Origin: Actinomycetota bacterium
Lineage (GTDB): Bacteria > Actinomycetota > Actinomycetes > Nanopelagicales > Nanopelagicaceae
DNA: 8,464 nucleotides
NCBI GenBank assembly: GCA_009699645.1
Contig: WLNU01000042.1
Span: forward strand, 1-8,464
Direction: 5' to 3'
This document shows positions 1 through 5,920 of this stretch, piece by piece (position 1 is the stretch's first letter; each line of letters opens with the position of its first letter). A program made the position numbers and the translations under genes. Under the pieces are notes generated by a model. It made no database searches. It had not been told where the DNA came from and worked only from the letters and a program-made list of their open reading frames with translations.

Positions 1-303
1 CACAGAGAGAATCTCTCCAGTGCGTCGAACCGATGATCCCTCTTCGATACCAGTTGTATCTCCGAGAATAACTACGCCGATTTCGCGCACGTCTAAGTTA
101 AGTGCAAGTCCCAATGTTCCATTTTCAAAGTTCAAAAGCTCATTCGCCATTGTCGATGGGAGACCTTCAACGCGTGCGATTCCATCACCTGCCTGGCTAA
201 CGGTTCCGACCTCATCACGAGATGCACTGCCTGGATCGTATGACTTAACGAATGTCGCCAAGGCATCACGGATCTCTTCGGGTCGGATTGTAAGTTCGGC
301 CAT
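1..303 (-). CDS. atpA: F1Fo ATP synthase subunit alpha, N-terminal part (cut by the left edge)
   Basis: The first 101 codons of the alpha subunit are visible and the frame is still open at the left edge. Alpha forms the alpha3beta3 head of F1 with beta and carries the non-catalytic nucleotide sites. The visible part is the N-terminal arm ([15 protein letters not shown]), which in the family contacts the delta subunit at the top of the stator, followed by the beta-barrel domain with the typical strings [35 protein letters not shown] and [11 protein letters not shown]. The Walker A motif would lie beyond the window. The ATG is preceded by GGGAG with a six-base spacer, and the next gene upstream, atpH, ends 34 bases before it. 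Identification is firm; only the truncation limits what can be said. Confidence 0.96.
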   Translation of the reverse strand, partial: MAELTIRPEEIRDALATFVKSYDPGSASRDEVGTVSQAGDGIARVEGLPSTMANELLNFENGTLGLALNLDVREIGVVILGDTTGIEEGSSVRRTGEILSV

Positions 304-309
304 TTTATT

Positions 310-314
310 CTCCC
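310..314 (-). promoter_or_regulatory. Ribosome binding site of atpA
   Basis: GGGAG on the minus strand lies six bases (AATAAA) before the atpA ATG, in the 34-base atpH-atpA gap. It fixes the start codon, and the protein then begins with the expected alpha N-terminus. Confidence 0.75.
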
Positions 315-337
315 TTTTCTTGTTTCTAGTTAAAAAC

Positions 338-1177
338 TTAAGCGCTCTTACCGGCAAGCAGGCGATCTGCTTGTGCTAAACGGGCAATCAAAGTTCCATC
401 AATGAGTTCATCTGCAATACGAATTGAGAGACCTCCGACAACTTCCTTTTCAACACTGACATTGACTCGAATTTCATGACCCATCATCTTGGTTAATGCG
501 CTAGTTAAACGAGTGGTCTGCTCTGAAGTCAGAGGATTGGCCGAGACAACGTGAGCGATTAAACGTGCTTTGCGCGCAGAGATAACGTCGGCAAACTCGT
601 TAAGTCCACTCTCAAGATTGCGGCCTCGTGGATGATCTACCAAGAATGAGATTAAATCGATTGATGCTTGTAGTGCCTTTCCTGACAGGAGGGCCGACAC
701 TAGATCACTCTTTTTAACCTCTGAAGTTGAACGAAGTGCAAATGTTGCACGAAGCTCAGGGTTTTTTGCAACGATCTGGGAAAAAGCGAATAACTCTGAC
801 TCAAGTTGATCGAGTTGAGATGCTTTTTCAACGGCAACGCTGGCAGCTTCTACTCCTAAGAGCTCAATAACATCGCCTAAATCTCTAGGTGATGACCAAC
901 GTAGACCAACCATCGTTGAAAGGAGCGCAAAGGCGTTTCCATTTTGAACTCCAGAGAAAACCGTCTTGCTTAATTCAACTTTTGAAGCTGCATCACGCGC
1001 ATAATCAGTTAAGGCTCTGCGCAGAGCTATTGAAGAGTCAAGCACTGTAACAATCGCCAAAAGGTCAGAGGAGGTTTTAGCTGCAGCCGAAGCATCACCG
1101 CTTGAGATTAATTTCTCAAGATGTGCTCGTGTTGCAACTAGTGAGAGTCGGCTCGAACCTTTTAGTGAAAGCGTCAT
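338..1177 (-). CDS. atpH: F1Fo ATP synthase subunit delta (long actinobacterial form)
   Basis: Delta joins the top of the F1 head to the b-subunit stalk. The product has 279 residues, much longer than the roughly 177-residue enterobacterial protein but close to the roughly 270-residue form known from Streptomyces. The C-terminal part carries the clearest family signature, [20 protein letters not shown] followed by [10 protein letters not shown] (about residues 243-275), corresponding to the 'GG...R.gd..iDgS...rL' pattern of the OSCP/delta family. The N-terminal two thirds are helical and alanine/leucine/serine-rich without a sharp motif. The ATG lies two bases after the atpF stop, and its only Shine-Dalgarno-like sequence (GGAGAAG) is inside the last codons of atpF, so translation is probably coupled to atpF. 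Unlike mycobacteria, b and delta are not fused here. Confidence 0.93.
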   Translation of the reverse strand: MTLSLKGSSRLSLVATRAHLEKLISSGDASAAAKTSSDLLAIVTVLDSSIALRRALTDYARDAASKVELSKTVFSGVQNGNAFALLSTMVGLRWSSPRDLGDVIELLGVEAASVAVEKASQLDQLESELFAFSQIVAKNPELRATFALRSTSEVKKSDLVSALLSGKALQASIDLISFLVDHPRGRNLESGLNEFADVISARKARLIAHVVSANPLTSEQTTRLTSALTKMMGHEIRVNVSVEKEVVGGLSIRIADELIDGTLIARLAQADRLLAGKSA

Positions 1178-1179
1178 AG

Positions 1180-1719
1180 TTACTGTGACTTCTCCACATC
1201 TGCTAGAAAGCGCTCAACAACACGTGAGGCTCGAGCAGCATCATCGAGTGATTCACCGACGATTCTTGATGCAAGTTCTGTTGCTAATCCACCTACTTCA
1301 TTAAGGAGTGAGTTGAAGGCCACTTGACGCTCGGCTTCAATTGATGCGCGAGCAGATGCAGTGATACGTGTTGCCTCTTCTTGAGCTGCAGTTCTCATCT
1401 GCTCGAGGATAACCGAGCCCTCTGCACGTGCCTCTTCGCGAAGCTTTGCAGCTTCACCCCGAGCATCTGCAAGCTGAGCCTTATATGTCTTTAGTGCCTC
1501 GGCAGCTTCACGTTGTGCAACTTCTGCACGCTCTAAGCCACCCTCAATTGCTTCGGTGCGATCCTTATATGCCTTTTCGAAACGCGGAACTGCGCGCGCA
1601 CGAATAATCAGAAAAAGAAGGCCGAAAGCAATAAATCCAACGATGATTTCAGCTGGATGAGGAATTACCGGACTTGGACCTGCCTCGGCAGCTGCAAGAA
1701 ATCCTATTGAGTTCAACAT
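1180..1719 (-). CDS. atpF: F1Fo ATP synthase subunit b
   Basis: Subunit b is the peripheral stalk of the ATP synthase, anchored in the membrane beside subunit a and holding delta/alpha still during rotation. The 179-residue product has one N-terminal membrane helix (about residues 23-41, EIIVGFIAFGLLFLIIRARA) and then a long charged, alanine-rich helix (about 45-155) rich in E, A, K and R with heptad-like spacing, as expected for the stalk. The tail, GLATELASRIVGESLDDAA and onward, resembles the delta-contact end of b proteins. The membrane-proximal 'VPRFEKAYKDRTEAIEGG' matches the usual 'P.....l..R...I..g' segment. The ATG is preceded by CAGGGAG at a six-base spacing, in the 31-base gap after atpE. 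Only one b-type gene is visible; no b' gene lies next to it. Confidence 0.95.
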   Translation of the reverse strand: MLNSIGFLAAAEAGPSPVIPHPAEIIVGFIAFGLLFLIIRARAVPRFEKAYKDRTEAIEGGLERAEVAQREAAEALKTYKAQLADARGEAAKLREEARAEGSVILEQMRTAAQEEATRITASARASIEAERQVAFNSLLNEVGGLATELASRIVGESLDDAARASRVVERFLADVEKSQ

Positions 1720-1725
1720 CTATTT

Positions 1726-1732
1726 CTCCCTG
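1726..1732 (-). promoter_or_regulatory. Ribosome binding site of atpF
   Basis: CAGGGAG on the minus strand lies six bases before the atpF ATG, inside the 31-base atpE-atpF gap. It supports this start and independent initiation at atpF. Confidence 0.7.
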
Positions 1733-1750
1733 TTGTTTTCTAACTATTTC

Positions 1751-1957
1751 TTACTTCAAAACGAATGCAAGAACAAGACCGAATAGCGCCAGAGCTTCAG
1801 CAAGTGCGAAGCCAAGGAATGCGATTGGCTGGAGGATGCTGCGAGCCTCTGGCTGGCGAGCTACTCCATTGATGTAGGCAGCGAAGATCAAACCTGTAGC
1901 AGTACCCGGTCCAATTGTCGATAGACCAAAGCCTACGATTGCGAGTGTACCTGTCAT
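1751..1957 (-). CDS. atpE: F1Fo ATP synthase subunit c (proton type)
   Basis: Subunit c makes the rotating membrane ring that carries protons past subunit a. The 68-residue protein is a two-helix hairpin: helix 1 about residues 5-30 with the glycine-rich IGPGTATG stretch, the polar loop ARQPEA at 33-38 that contacts gamma/epsilon, and helix 2 about 44-66 with the ion-binding carboxylate E54 in [15 protein letters not shown]. The residues that mark sodium rings are missing: the helix-1 glutamine position is T21 and the residue after the glutamate is A55 rather than S/T, so proton coupling is expected. It is short, lacking the N-terminal extension of about ten residues seen in Streptomyces c subunits. 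The ATG has the purine-rich site AAAGGAAAGA just upstream, and a hairpin directly before that. Confidence 0.96.
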   Translation of the reverse strand: MTGTLAIVGFGLSTIGPGTATGLIFAAYINGVARQPEARSILQPIAFLGFALAEALALFGLVLAFVLK

Positions 1958-1960
1958 TTC

Positions 1961-1970
1961 TCTTTCCTTT
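1961..1970 (-). promoter_or_regulatory. Ribosome binding site of atpE
   Basis: The minus strand reads AAAGGAAAGA a few bases before the atpE ATG. The core GGA is less canonical than the GGGAG sites of atpF and atpA, but the whole stretch is unstructured purine and lies immediately after a stem-loop, a context that usually favours ribosome access. Confidence 0.6.
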
Positions 1971-1974
1971 CATA

Positions 1975-1998
1975 TTGGCCAAACGGGCGTTTGGTCAA
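1975..1998 (-). promoter_or_regulatory. Intercistronic stem-loop between atpB and atpE
   Basis: Two 11-base arms, TTGACCAAACG and CGTTTGGCCAA on the minus strand, are separated by only CC and are complementary except for one A-C mismatch. As RNA, nine base pairs form around a four-base loop (GCCC), interrupted by that one mismatch. No U-run follows; a purine-rich ribosome binding site does. It is therefore unlikely to be a terminator. By position it could stabilise the downstream atpE message, block 3' exonucleases, or set atpE translation apart from atpB. The inverted repeat is seen directly; its role is inferred. Confidence 0.55.
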
Positions 1999-2011
1999 AG
2001 CTAGTGTGGGT

Positions 2012-2794
2012 TTAGTGCTCGTCGGCAAGTGCGCCGGCGATATATAAGGCTGTAAGTAATGTAAAAATGTATGCCTGTAAAGCTTGAATTCCGAGTTCAA
2101 AGAAGCTCAATCCAATTGCAAAACCAAATGAGAACAGGCTGAGGAACTTAAGAATCAATCCACTCGTTAGTAAGTACTCACCACCCAGGACGAAAACAAG
2201 AAGTAAGAGGTGGCCAGCAAACATATTGGCAAATAGACGCATAGAAAGTGTTAATGGACGAGTTACTAGATAGGTAAGTAGCTCTACTGGAGTTAAAATC
2301 AGATAGACGGGCTTTGGAATTCCTGGCATGAAGCAGATGTCTTTTACATACTTGCCTAATCCATGCTTCTTAATTGCGACATAGTGGTAGGTAACATAAG
2401 AAAAAATAGTTACCCCTATTGGAAAACCAATGTGCGACATCGTCGGAAACTGTATGAGTGGCACAATGCCAAATATGTTATTTGTTAAGATAAAGATGAA
2501 AAGAGAGAAAAGAAAGGGCACAAATCGCATGAACTCTGGACCGATAACATCGCGCCCGAGTTCATTACGGATAAATGTGTAGATCGATTCACCGGCAAAT
2601 TGCAGCTTTGAAGGCACGATTGCCGCCTTGCGAGCTGAAAGGGTGAAAAATGATCCAGCGATAATGACTGAGAGAAAAACTAAAAGAACTGGCTTGGTAA
2701 AAAGGATGCTATTTCCAAAGATCGGCTCGAAATTGAAGTCGGCGCTACTTGGGGGGACGAAGCCTGGATTGGCTTGGCTCCATAAAGCGCGCAC
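2012..2794 (-). CDS. atpB: F1Fo ATP synthase subunit a
   Basis: Subunit a forms the two proton half-channels next to the c ring. The 260-residue protein is strongly hydrophobic, with membrane segments at about residues 30-52, 91-113, 123-141, 165-178, 185-204 and 215-255. The essential arginine is R186 in LTLSMRLFANMFAGH, equivalent to Arg210 of E. coli. The last helix has E233 and Q240 in FFELGIQALQAYIFTLLTALY, the expected polar channel residues. The start is GTG, not ATG; it is supported by a strong AGAAGGAG site six bases upstream, and the product from there has the expected N-terminal length. A 141-base gap separates it from atpZ upstream, the widest in the window, and 54 bases separate it from atpE. 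Confidence 0.96.
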   Translation of the reverse strand: MRALWSQANPGFVPPSSADFNFEPIFGNSILFTKPVLLVFLSVIIAGSFFTLSARKAAIVPSKLQFAGESIYTFIRNELGRDVIGPEFMRFVPFLFSLFIFILTNNIFGIVPLIQFPTMSHIGFPIGVTIFSYVTYHYVAIKKHGLGKYVKDICFMPGIPKPVYLILTPVELLTYLVTRPLTLSMRLFANMFAGHLLLLVFVLGGEYLLTSGLILKFLSLFSFGFAIGLSFFELGIQALQAYIFTLLTALYIAGALADEH

Positions 2795-2800
2795 TAAAAA

Positions 2801-2808
2801 CTCCTTCT
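2801..2808 (-). promoter_or_regulatory. Ribosome binding site that selects the GTG start of atpB
   Basis: AGAAGGAG on the minus strand ends six bases (TTTTTA) before the GTG codon at 2792-2794. No in-frame ATG with a comparable site lies nearby, so it decides the GTG start. Confidence 0.8.
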
Positions 2809-2819
2809 ACAGCGATGGT

Positions 2820-2935
2820 GAGTAACTCTTGCCCATGGGGAGGGGGCGCACTGCCCAAACTTAGAGGCTTGAGCACCCACATGCAAAATTGAATCACGCC
2901 CACGCGGGCTAAGGGGGGTTGCTAGGTGAGGCGCT
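2820..2935 (-). other. G+C-rich non-coding gap between atpZ and atpB with small palindromes
   Basis: This gap contains no open frame worth calling. A hand count of 2821-2930 gives 64 of 110 G or C (58%), against about 47% in a sampled coding stretch. It has the runs GGGGAGGGGG and AAGGGGGG on the plus strand and three short inverted repeats: CCCATGGG at 2832-2839, GGGC/GCCC around five bases at 2844-2856, and GCCC/GGGC around four bases at 2898-2909. None is followed by a U-tract in the direction of transcription, so no terminator is called. It may be an untranslated leader or spacer for the atp genes. Confidence 0.5.
2858..2886 (-). promoter_or_regulatory. Possible weak promoter upstream of atpB
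   Basis: On the minus strand TTGCAT (2881-2886) and TAAGTT (2858-2863) are separated by exactly 17 bases. They fit the loose actinobacterial pattern TTGnnn-N17-TAnnnT but match the full sigma-70 hexamers at only three positions each. Transcription would start near 2850 and give a leader of some 55 bases before the atpB GTG. It could boost ATP synthase subunits relative to the upstream genes. The match is weak and could be chance. Confidence 0.25.
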
Positions 2936-3124
2936 TTAACTCTTGAGAAAACGGAGCCAGATCAACCAAAAACTTGAGCCCATCCCAAGAACCAAGCCGA
3001 TTATGAGCAGGAAATGTGTACCGAGGAAGTGATCTCCGAGGGCACCTGCGCCTCCCCAGAAAACTAACCCTGAGATCAAGTAAGCAAGTATCGACCAAAA
3101 AGCTGCATCATCATTCATCGCCAT
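2936..3124 (-). CDS. atpZ: AtpZ/AtpI-family small membrane protein (ATP synthase assembly)
   Basis: A 62-residue protein with two membrane helices (about residues 10-28 and 37-58). The connecting stretch GGAGALGDHFLGTHF and the following IIGLVLGMGSSFWL follow the pattern 'G..lG..lD..lGt.....iG...G' of the AtpZ/AtpI family (the ATPase_gene1 group). In other bacteria these proteins act with AtpI in assembling the c ring and Fo and have been linked to magnesium/calcium transport; neither role can be read from sequence here. The ATG overlaps the last base of the atpI stop (TAATG), and a second ATG follows two codons later. AGAGGG about ten bases upstream could be its ribosome site. Short size lowers certainty, but the two helices, glycine pattern and position between atpI and atpB agree. 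Confidence 0.72.
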   Translation of the reverse strand: MAMNDDAAFWSILAYLISGLVFWGGAGALGDHFLGTHFLLIIGLVLGMGSSFWLIWLRFLKS

Positions 3125-3570
3125 TATTGGCCGCCCTCTGTACTCGATTGATTGTGACTGGCATCACCGGGCAATGGTAGGTGAAGTCGAAGCTTTAAGA
3201 AAGCCCTTACCTCACCGGCTAGCCATGCAAAGGTGATTGCAACGGCAACAACCCCAAAGGTCGTTCGATCTAAATACTTCTCCGGCACTGCATTGACTAC
3301 AACAAGTAAAAAAACCCCCAAGATTAGCAATTTTGCAAAATATGAAATCAATACTAAAACCATGGTCATCATTGGATCTAATTTTCGAGAATACTTTGAG
3401 ATCGCTAAATGAATTCCAAAAAAAATCAGAACTATAAACTCGGCCAACACTCCGCCTAAAATCGATGATGTGCCTCTAACCAGAGTCATTCCAACTGTTG
3501 CAAGTATCCCAACAACACTTGCCGGGATAACCGCGCCACGCCACATTTCAAACTCGCTCGATTGACTCAT
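3124..3570 (-). CDS. atpI: ATP synthase protein I (AtpI), membrane assembly factor
   Basis: AtpI is a membrane protein at the head of many atp operons that helps assemble the c ring; it is not part of the finished enzyme. The 148-residue product has four predicted membrane helices (about residues 13-31, 36-54, 68-93 and 104-122) and a charged C-terminal tail. YFAKLLILGVFLLVVVN and DRTTFGVVAVAITFAWLAGE resemble the third and fourth helices of actinobacterial AtpI proteins as I know them; the family is poorly conserved, so position carries much of the weight. Its ATG overlaps the wecA stop by four bases (ATGA) and its stop overlaps the atpZ start by one base, so all three are probably translated in a coupled way. 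Only a weak GAG-type ribosome site precedes it. Confidence 0.8.
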   Translation of the reverse strand: MSQSSEFEMWRGAVIPASVVGILATVGMTLVRGTSSILGGVLAEFIVLIFFGIHLAISKYSRKLDPMMTMVLVLISYFAKLLILGVFLLVVVNAVPEKYLDRTTFGVVAVAITFAWLAGEVRAFLKLRLHLPLPGDASHNQSSTEGGQ

Positions 3571-4643
3571 CTCGGCACCATACTCTTTCGACTAATCAAT
3601 AGTGTAATTGAAATTAAACTCAGCGCCGTTATGAGGGCTACCCACCAGGGCGCAAAAGCTAAAACAGTTACTGGAAAGGCGAATGTAGCCGTCCATAAAT
3701 AGAGGATCAGTGCGGTCTTTAACTGCGAGTTTCCAGCACTTAATAATCGGTGATGCAAATGTTGGTTATCGGGTGCAAAGGGAGATTTACCGGCTTTTAC
3801 TCGACGGGCAACGGCAAGCAATAAATCAGCCAGTGGAATCGCAAGAACTGCAAATGGTAGTAACAGTGGCAGCAGGGTTGGACCTGCAGACTCTGCTGAG
3901 ATTGCATTGGGATCTACTTGGCCAGTTAATGTAATTGCAGCCGATGCCAATAAAAGCCCTAATAACATCGATCCACTATCTCCCATAAAAATCCGTGCTG
4001 GGTGTGCGTTATGGGGCAGGAAACCAATACAGATTCCAACCAAAACTGCCGTGATCAGCGATGGTGCACCGGCACGGCTAAAGCCAAAATCTACGGCGAG
4101 CAGATAGGCAAAAGCAAAGAAAGCAATGCCAGCAATTGCAACGATTCCAGCGGCTAAACCATCCATGCCATCAATGAAGTTAACGGCGTTGATTGTTATC
4201 ACCACAATTAAAACCGTTACCAACTGGCCAATACTTGATGGCAATGTAATCACCCCGTTGATGGGTAGCCATAAAATTTGAATTCCATATAGCAGTAAAA
4301 TACTTGCAACAAAGACTTGACCGGCAAGTTTTGTGAGTGCATCTAATTGAAAACGATCATCTGCCATTCCAAGTAAGACAATGACAGTTGCCGCTAAGAA
4401 AATCCCCTGAGACTCATGACCAAATGATTTACCGACAAGGGGTAGATGATTGGCGATCATGAATGTCACTGCCATTGCCATCCACATCGCTACCCCACCC
4501 CAGCGGGCAGTTGGTGTCGTATGAATATCTCGCCCACGAATCTGGGCAACTGCGCCAAAACGAATCGCTTGTGTACGCACAAATGGAGTAATCAAGTAAC
4601 ACAGTGCTGCCGAGATAAGTAGGGTTACTAAATACTCGCGCAT
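3567..4643 (-). CDS. wecA: Polyprenyl-phosphate N-acetylhexosamine-1-phosphate transferase (WecA/Rfe type)
   Basis: A 358-residue integral membrane enzyme of the MraY/WecA superfamily, with ten or eleven membrane helices. These enzymes move a sugar-1-phosphate from a UDP-sugar (usually UDP-GlcNAc) to a polyprenyl phosphate, the first step of envelope glycan assembly. The motifs appear in order: the magnesium-binding pair D95-D96 in GMADDRFQLD, NAVNFIDGMDGLAAG at 152-166, FMGDSGSMLLG at 219-229, and the cytosolic PDNQHLHHRL at 291-300, whose HxHHR form is typical of WecA/TagO rather than MraY. Mycobacterial and Streptomyces genomes have this gene at the same place before the atp genes. The actual sugar and the glycan made are not determinable here. 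It starts eight bases after glyA with a poor ribosome site, suggesting coupling. Confidence 0.88.
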   Translation of the reverse strand: MREYLVTLLISAALCYLITPFVRTQAIRFGAVAQIRGRDIHTTPTARWGGVAMWMAMAVTFMIANHLPLVGKSFGHESQGIFLAATVIVLLGMADDRFQLDALTKLAGQVFVASILLLYGIQILWLPINGVITLPSSIGQLVTVLIVVITINAVNFIDGMDGLAAGIVAIAGIAFFAFAYLLAVDFGFSRAGAPSLITAVLVGICIGFLPHNAHPARIFMGDSGSMLLGLLLASAAITLTGQVDPNAISAESAGPTLLPLLLPFAVLAIPLADLLLAVARRVKAGKSPFAPDNQHLHHRLLSAGNSQLKTALILYLWTATFAFPVTVLAFAPWWVALITALSLISITLLISRKSMVPR

Positions 4644-4651
4644 GAAGTTAG

Positions 4652-5911
4652 TTATGCCTGGTAGATAGGAAAACGAGCGGTAAGAGCGTGGACCTCGGTT
4701 TTAATCGAAGCATGAACTACGCCATCATCAGTTGCAATCGCACGGGCGATTAAACCGGCAATCTGCTGCATCTGCGTAACTCCCATGCCTTGAGTAGTTG
4801 TAGCTGGAGTTCCAACGCGAATACCACTTGTAATGCCAGGCTTCTCTGGATCATATGGAATTGAGTTTTTATTCATGACGATGCCTGCGGCGCCGCAACG
4901 CTCATCGGCTACCTTGCCGGTAACTCCAGTGCTACGAATATCCATCAGTGCTAAGTGGGTCTGGGTTCCGCCAGATACTGCACGCATACCTTCGCTCTCA
5001 AGGGCCGCTGCCAATGCCTTTGCGTTAACAATTACATCCTTGGCATACTTTTGATAGCCAGGTGTTGCACATTCGGCTAATGCAACGGCCTTGCCTGCAA
5101 CGGCCGACATGATTGGCCCGCCCTGCATTCCAGGAAATACTGCCTTATCAATTGCAGCTCCATGTTGAGCCTTAGCCAAAATCATTCCTCCACGTGGTCC
5201 GCGCAACACTTTATGCGTTGTAAATGAGACAACATCGGCGTATGGCACAGGCGATGGAATCGCTTTACCGGCTACCAAACCAATGAAGTGGGCAGCATCA
5301 ACCCACATAATTGCGCCAACTTCATCACAAATCGCACGAACCTTTTCAAAGTCAATCAACGATGGATATGCAGTTGCACCCGAGCAGATCATCTTTGGCT
5401 TTGTAGCTATCGCTTTATCGCGCAGCTCGTCGTAGTCAATGAGCTCGTTATCGGCGCGCACACCATATGACTCAACGTTAAACCACTTACCTGAAAAGTT
5501 AACGGCAGATCCGTGGGTTAAGTGGCCACCATGTGGCAGTGACATTGCAAGAATCGTGTCGCCTGGCTTAGTAAAGGCTTGATAGACGGCGACGTTAGCA
5601 CTAGCACCTGAGTGGGGCTGAACATTTGCATGGTCTGCGCCAAATAAACTCTTAGCCCGCTCGATTGCAAGATTTTCAGCTTTATCAACTTCTTCGCAGC
5701 CGCCGTAGTAGCGCTTGCCTGGATAACCCTCTGCATATTTATTAGATAGCGATGATCCCATCGCCGCTAATACCGCGCGCGAAGTGAAGTTTTCCGATGC
5801 GATGAGCTGCAAATTGGTTTGCTGGCGTTTGAGTTCAGAAAATAAAACCGCTGCGATCTCTGGATCTTGTTGTGTAAGGGCTTCAAAATCGGGGCCGTAG
5901 AAAGTAGACAT
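4652..5911 (-). CDS. glyA: Serine hydroxymethyltransferase
   Basis: A cytosolic PLP enzyme that converts serine and tetrahydrofolate to glycine and 5,10-methylene-tetrahydrofolate, the main source of one-carbon units. At 419 residues it has the usual length. Key elements are intact: LIASENFTSRAV (residues 36-47), KYAEGYPGKRYYGG (58-71), the PLP-contact VDAAHFIGL with D205 and H208, the PLP lysine K234 in SFTTHKVLRGPRGG, and the substrate-carboxylate arginine R365 in TSGIRVGTPA. The ATG lies nine bases after the stop of the Sua5-family gene and has no good Shine-Dalgarno site, so coupled translation is likely. Threonine aldolase side activity is common in the family. No truncation or odd residue was noticed. 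Confidence 0.97.
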   Translation of the reverse strand: MSTFYGPDFEALTQQDPEIAAVLFSELKRQQTNLQLIASENFTSRAVLAAMGSSLSNKYAEGYPGKRYYGGCEEVDKAENLAIERAKSLFGADHANVQPHSGASANVAVYQAFTKPGDTILAMSLPHGGHLTHGSAVNFSGKWFNVESYGVRADNELIDYDELRDKAIATKPKMICSGATAYPSLIDFEKVRAICDEVGAIMWVDAAHFIGLVAGKAIPSPVPYADVVSFTTHKVLRGPRGGMILAKAQHGAAIDKAVFPGMQGGPIMSAVAGKAVALAECATPGYQKYAKDVIVNAKALAAALESEGMRAVSGGTQTHLALMDIRSTGVTGKVADERCGAAGIVMNKNSIPYDPEKPGITSGIRVGTPATTTQGMGVTQMQQIAGLIARAIATDDGVVHASIKTEVHALTARFPIYQA

Positions 5912-5920
5912 GCGCCAATC

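Noticed and set aside
20..379. Plus-strand open frame of 119 codons opposite atpA/atpH
   Set aside because: It lies antisense to atpA and the end of atpH, whose protein motifs are clear. Its translation is serine/proline-rich with no family pattern, as expected for a shadow frame.
1751..1957. Sodium-driven ATP synthase
   Set aside because: The c subunit lacks the helix-1 glutamine and the Ser/Thr after the helix-2 glutamate that bind sodium in known sodium rings; it looks like a proton type.
1797..1982. A second minus-strand frame overlapping atpE, starting upstream of it
   Set aside because: It is out of frame with the convincing subunit c sequence. Its ATG is just part of the atpE leader, and its product has no membrane pattern.
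2898..2909. GCCC/GGGC hairpin as a rho-independent terminator between atpZ and atpB
   Set aside because: The stem is only four base pairs and is not followed by a U-run in the direction of transcription; atpB downstream belongs with the same group of genes.
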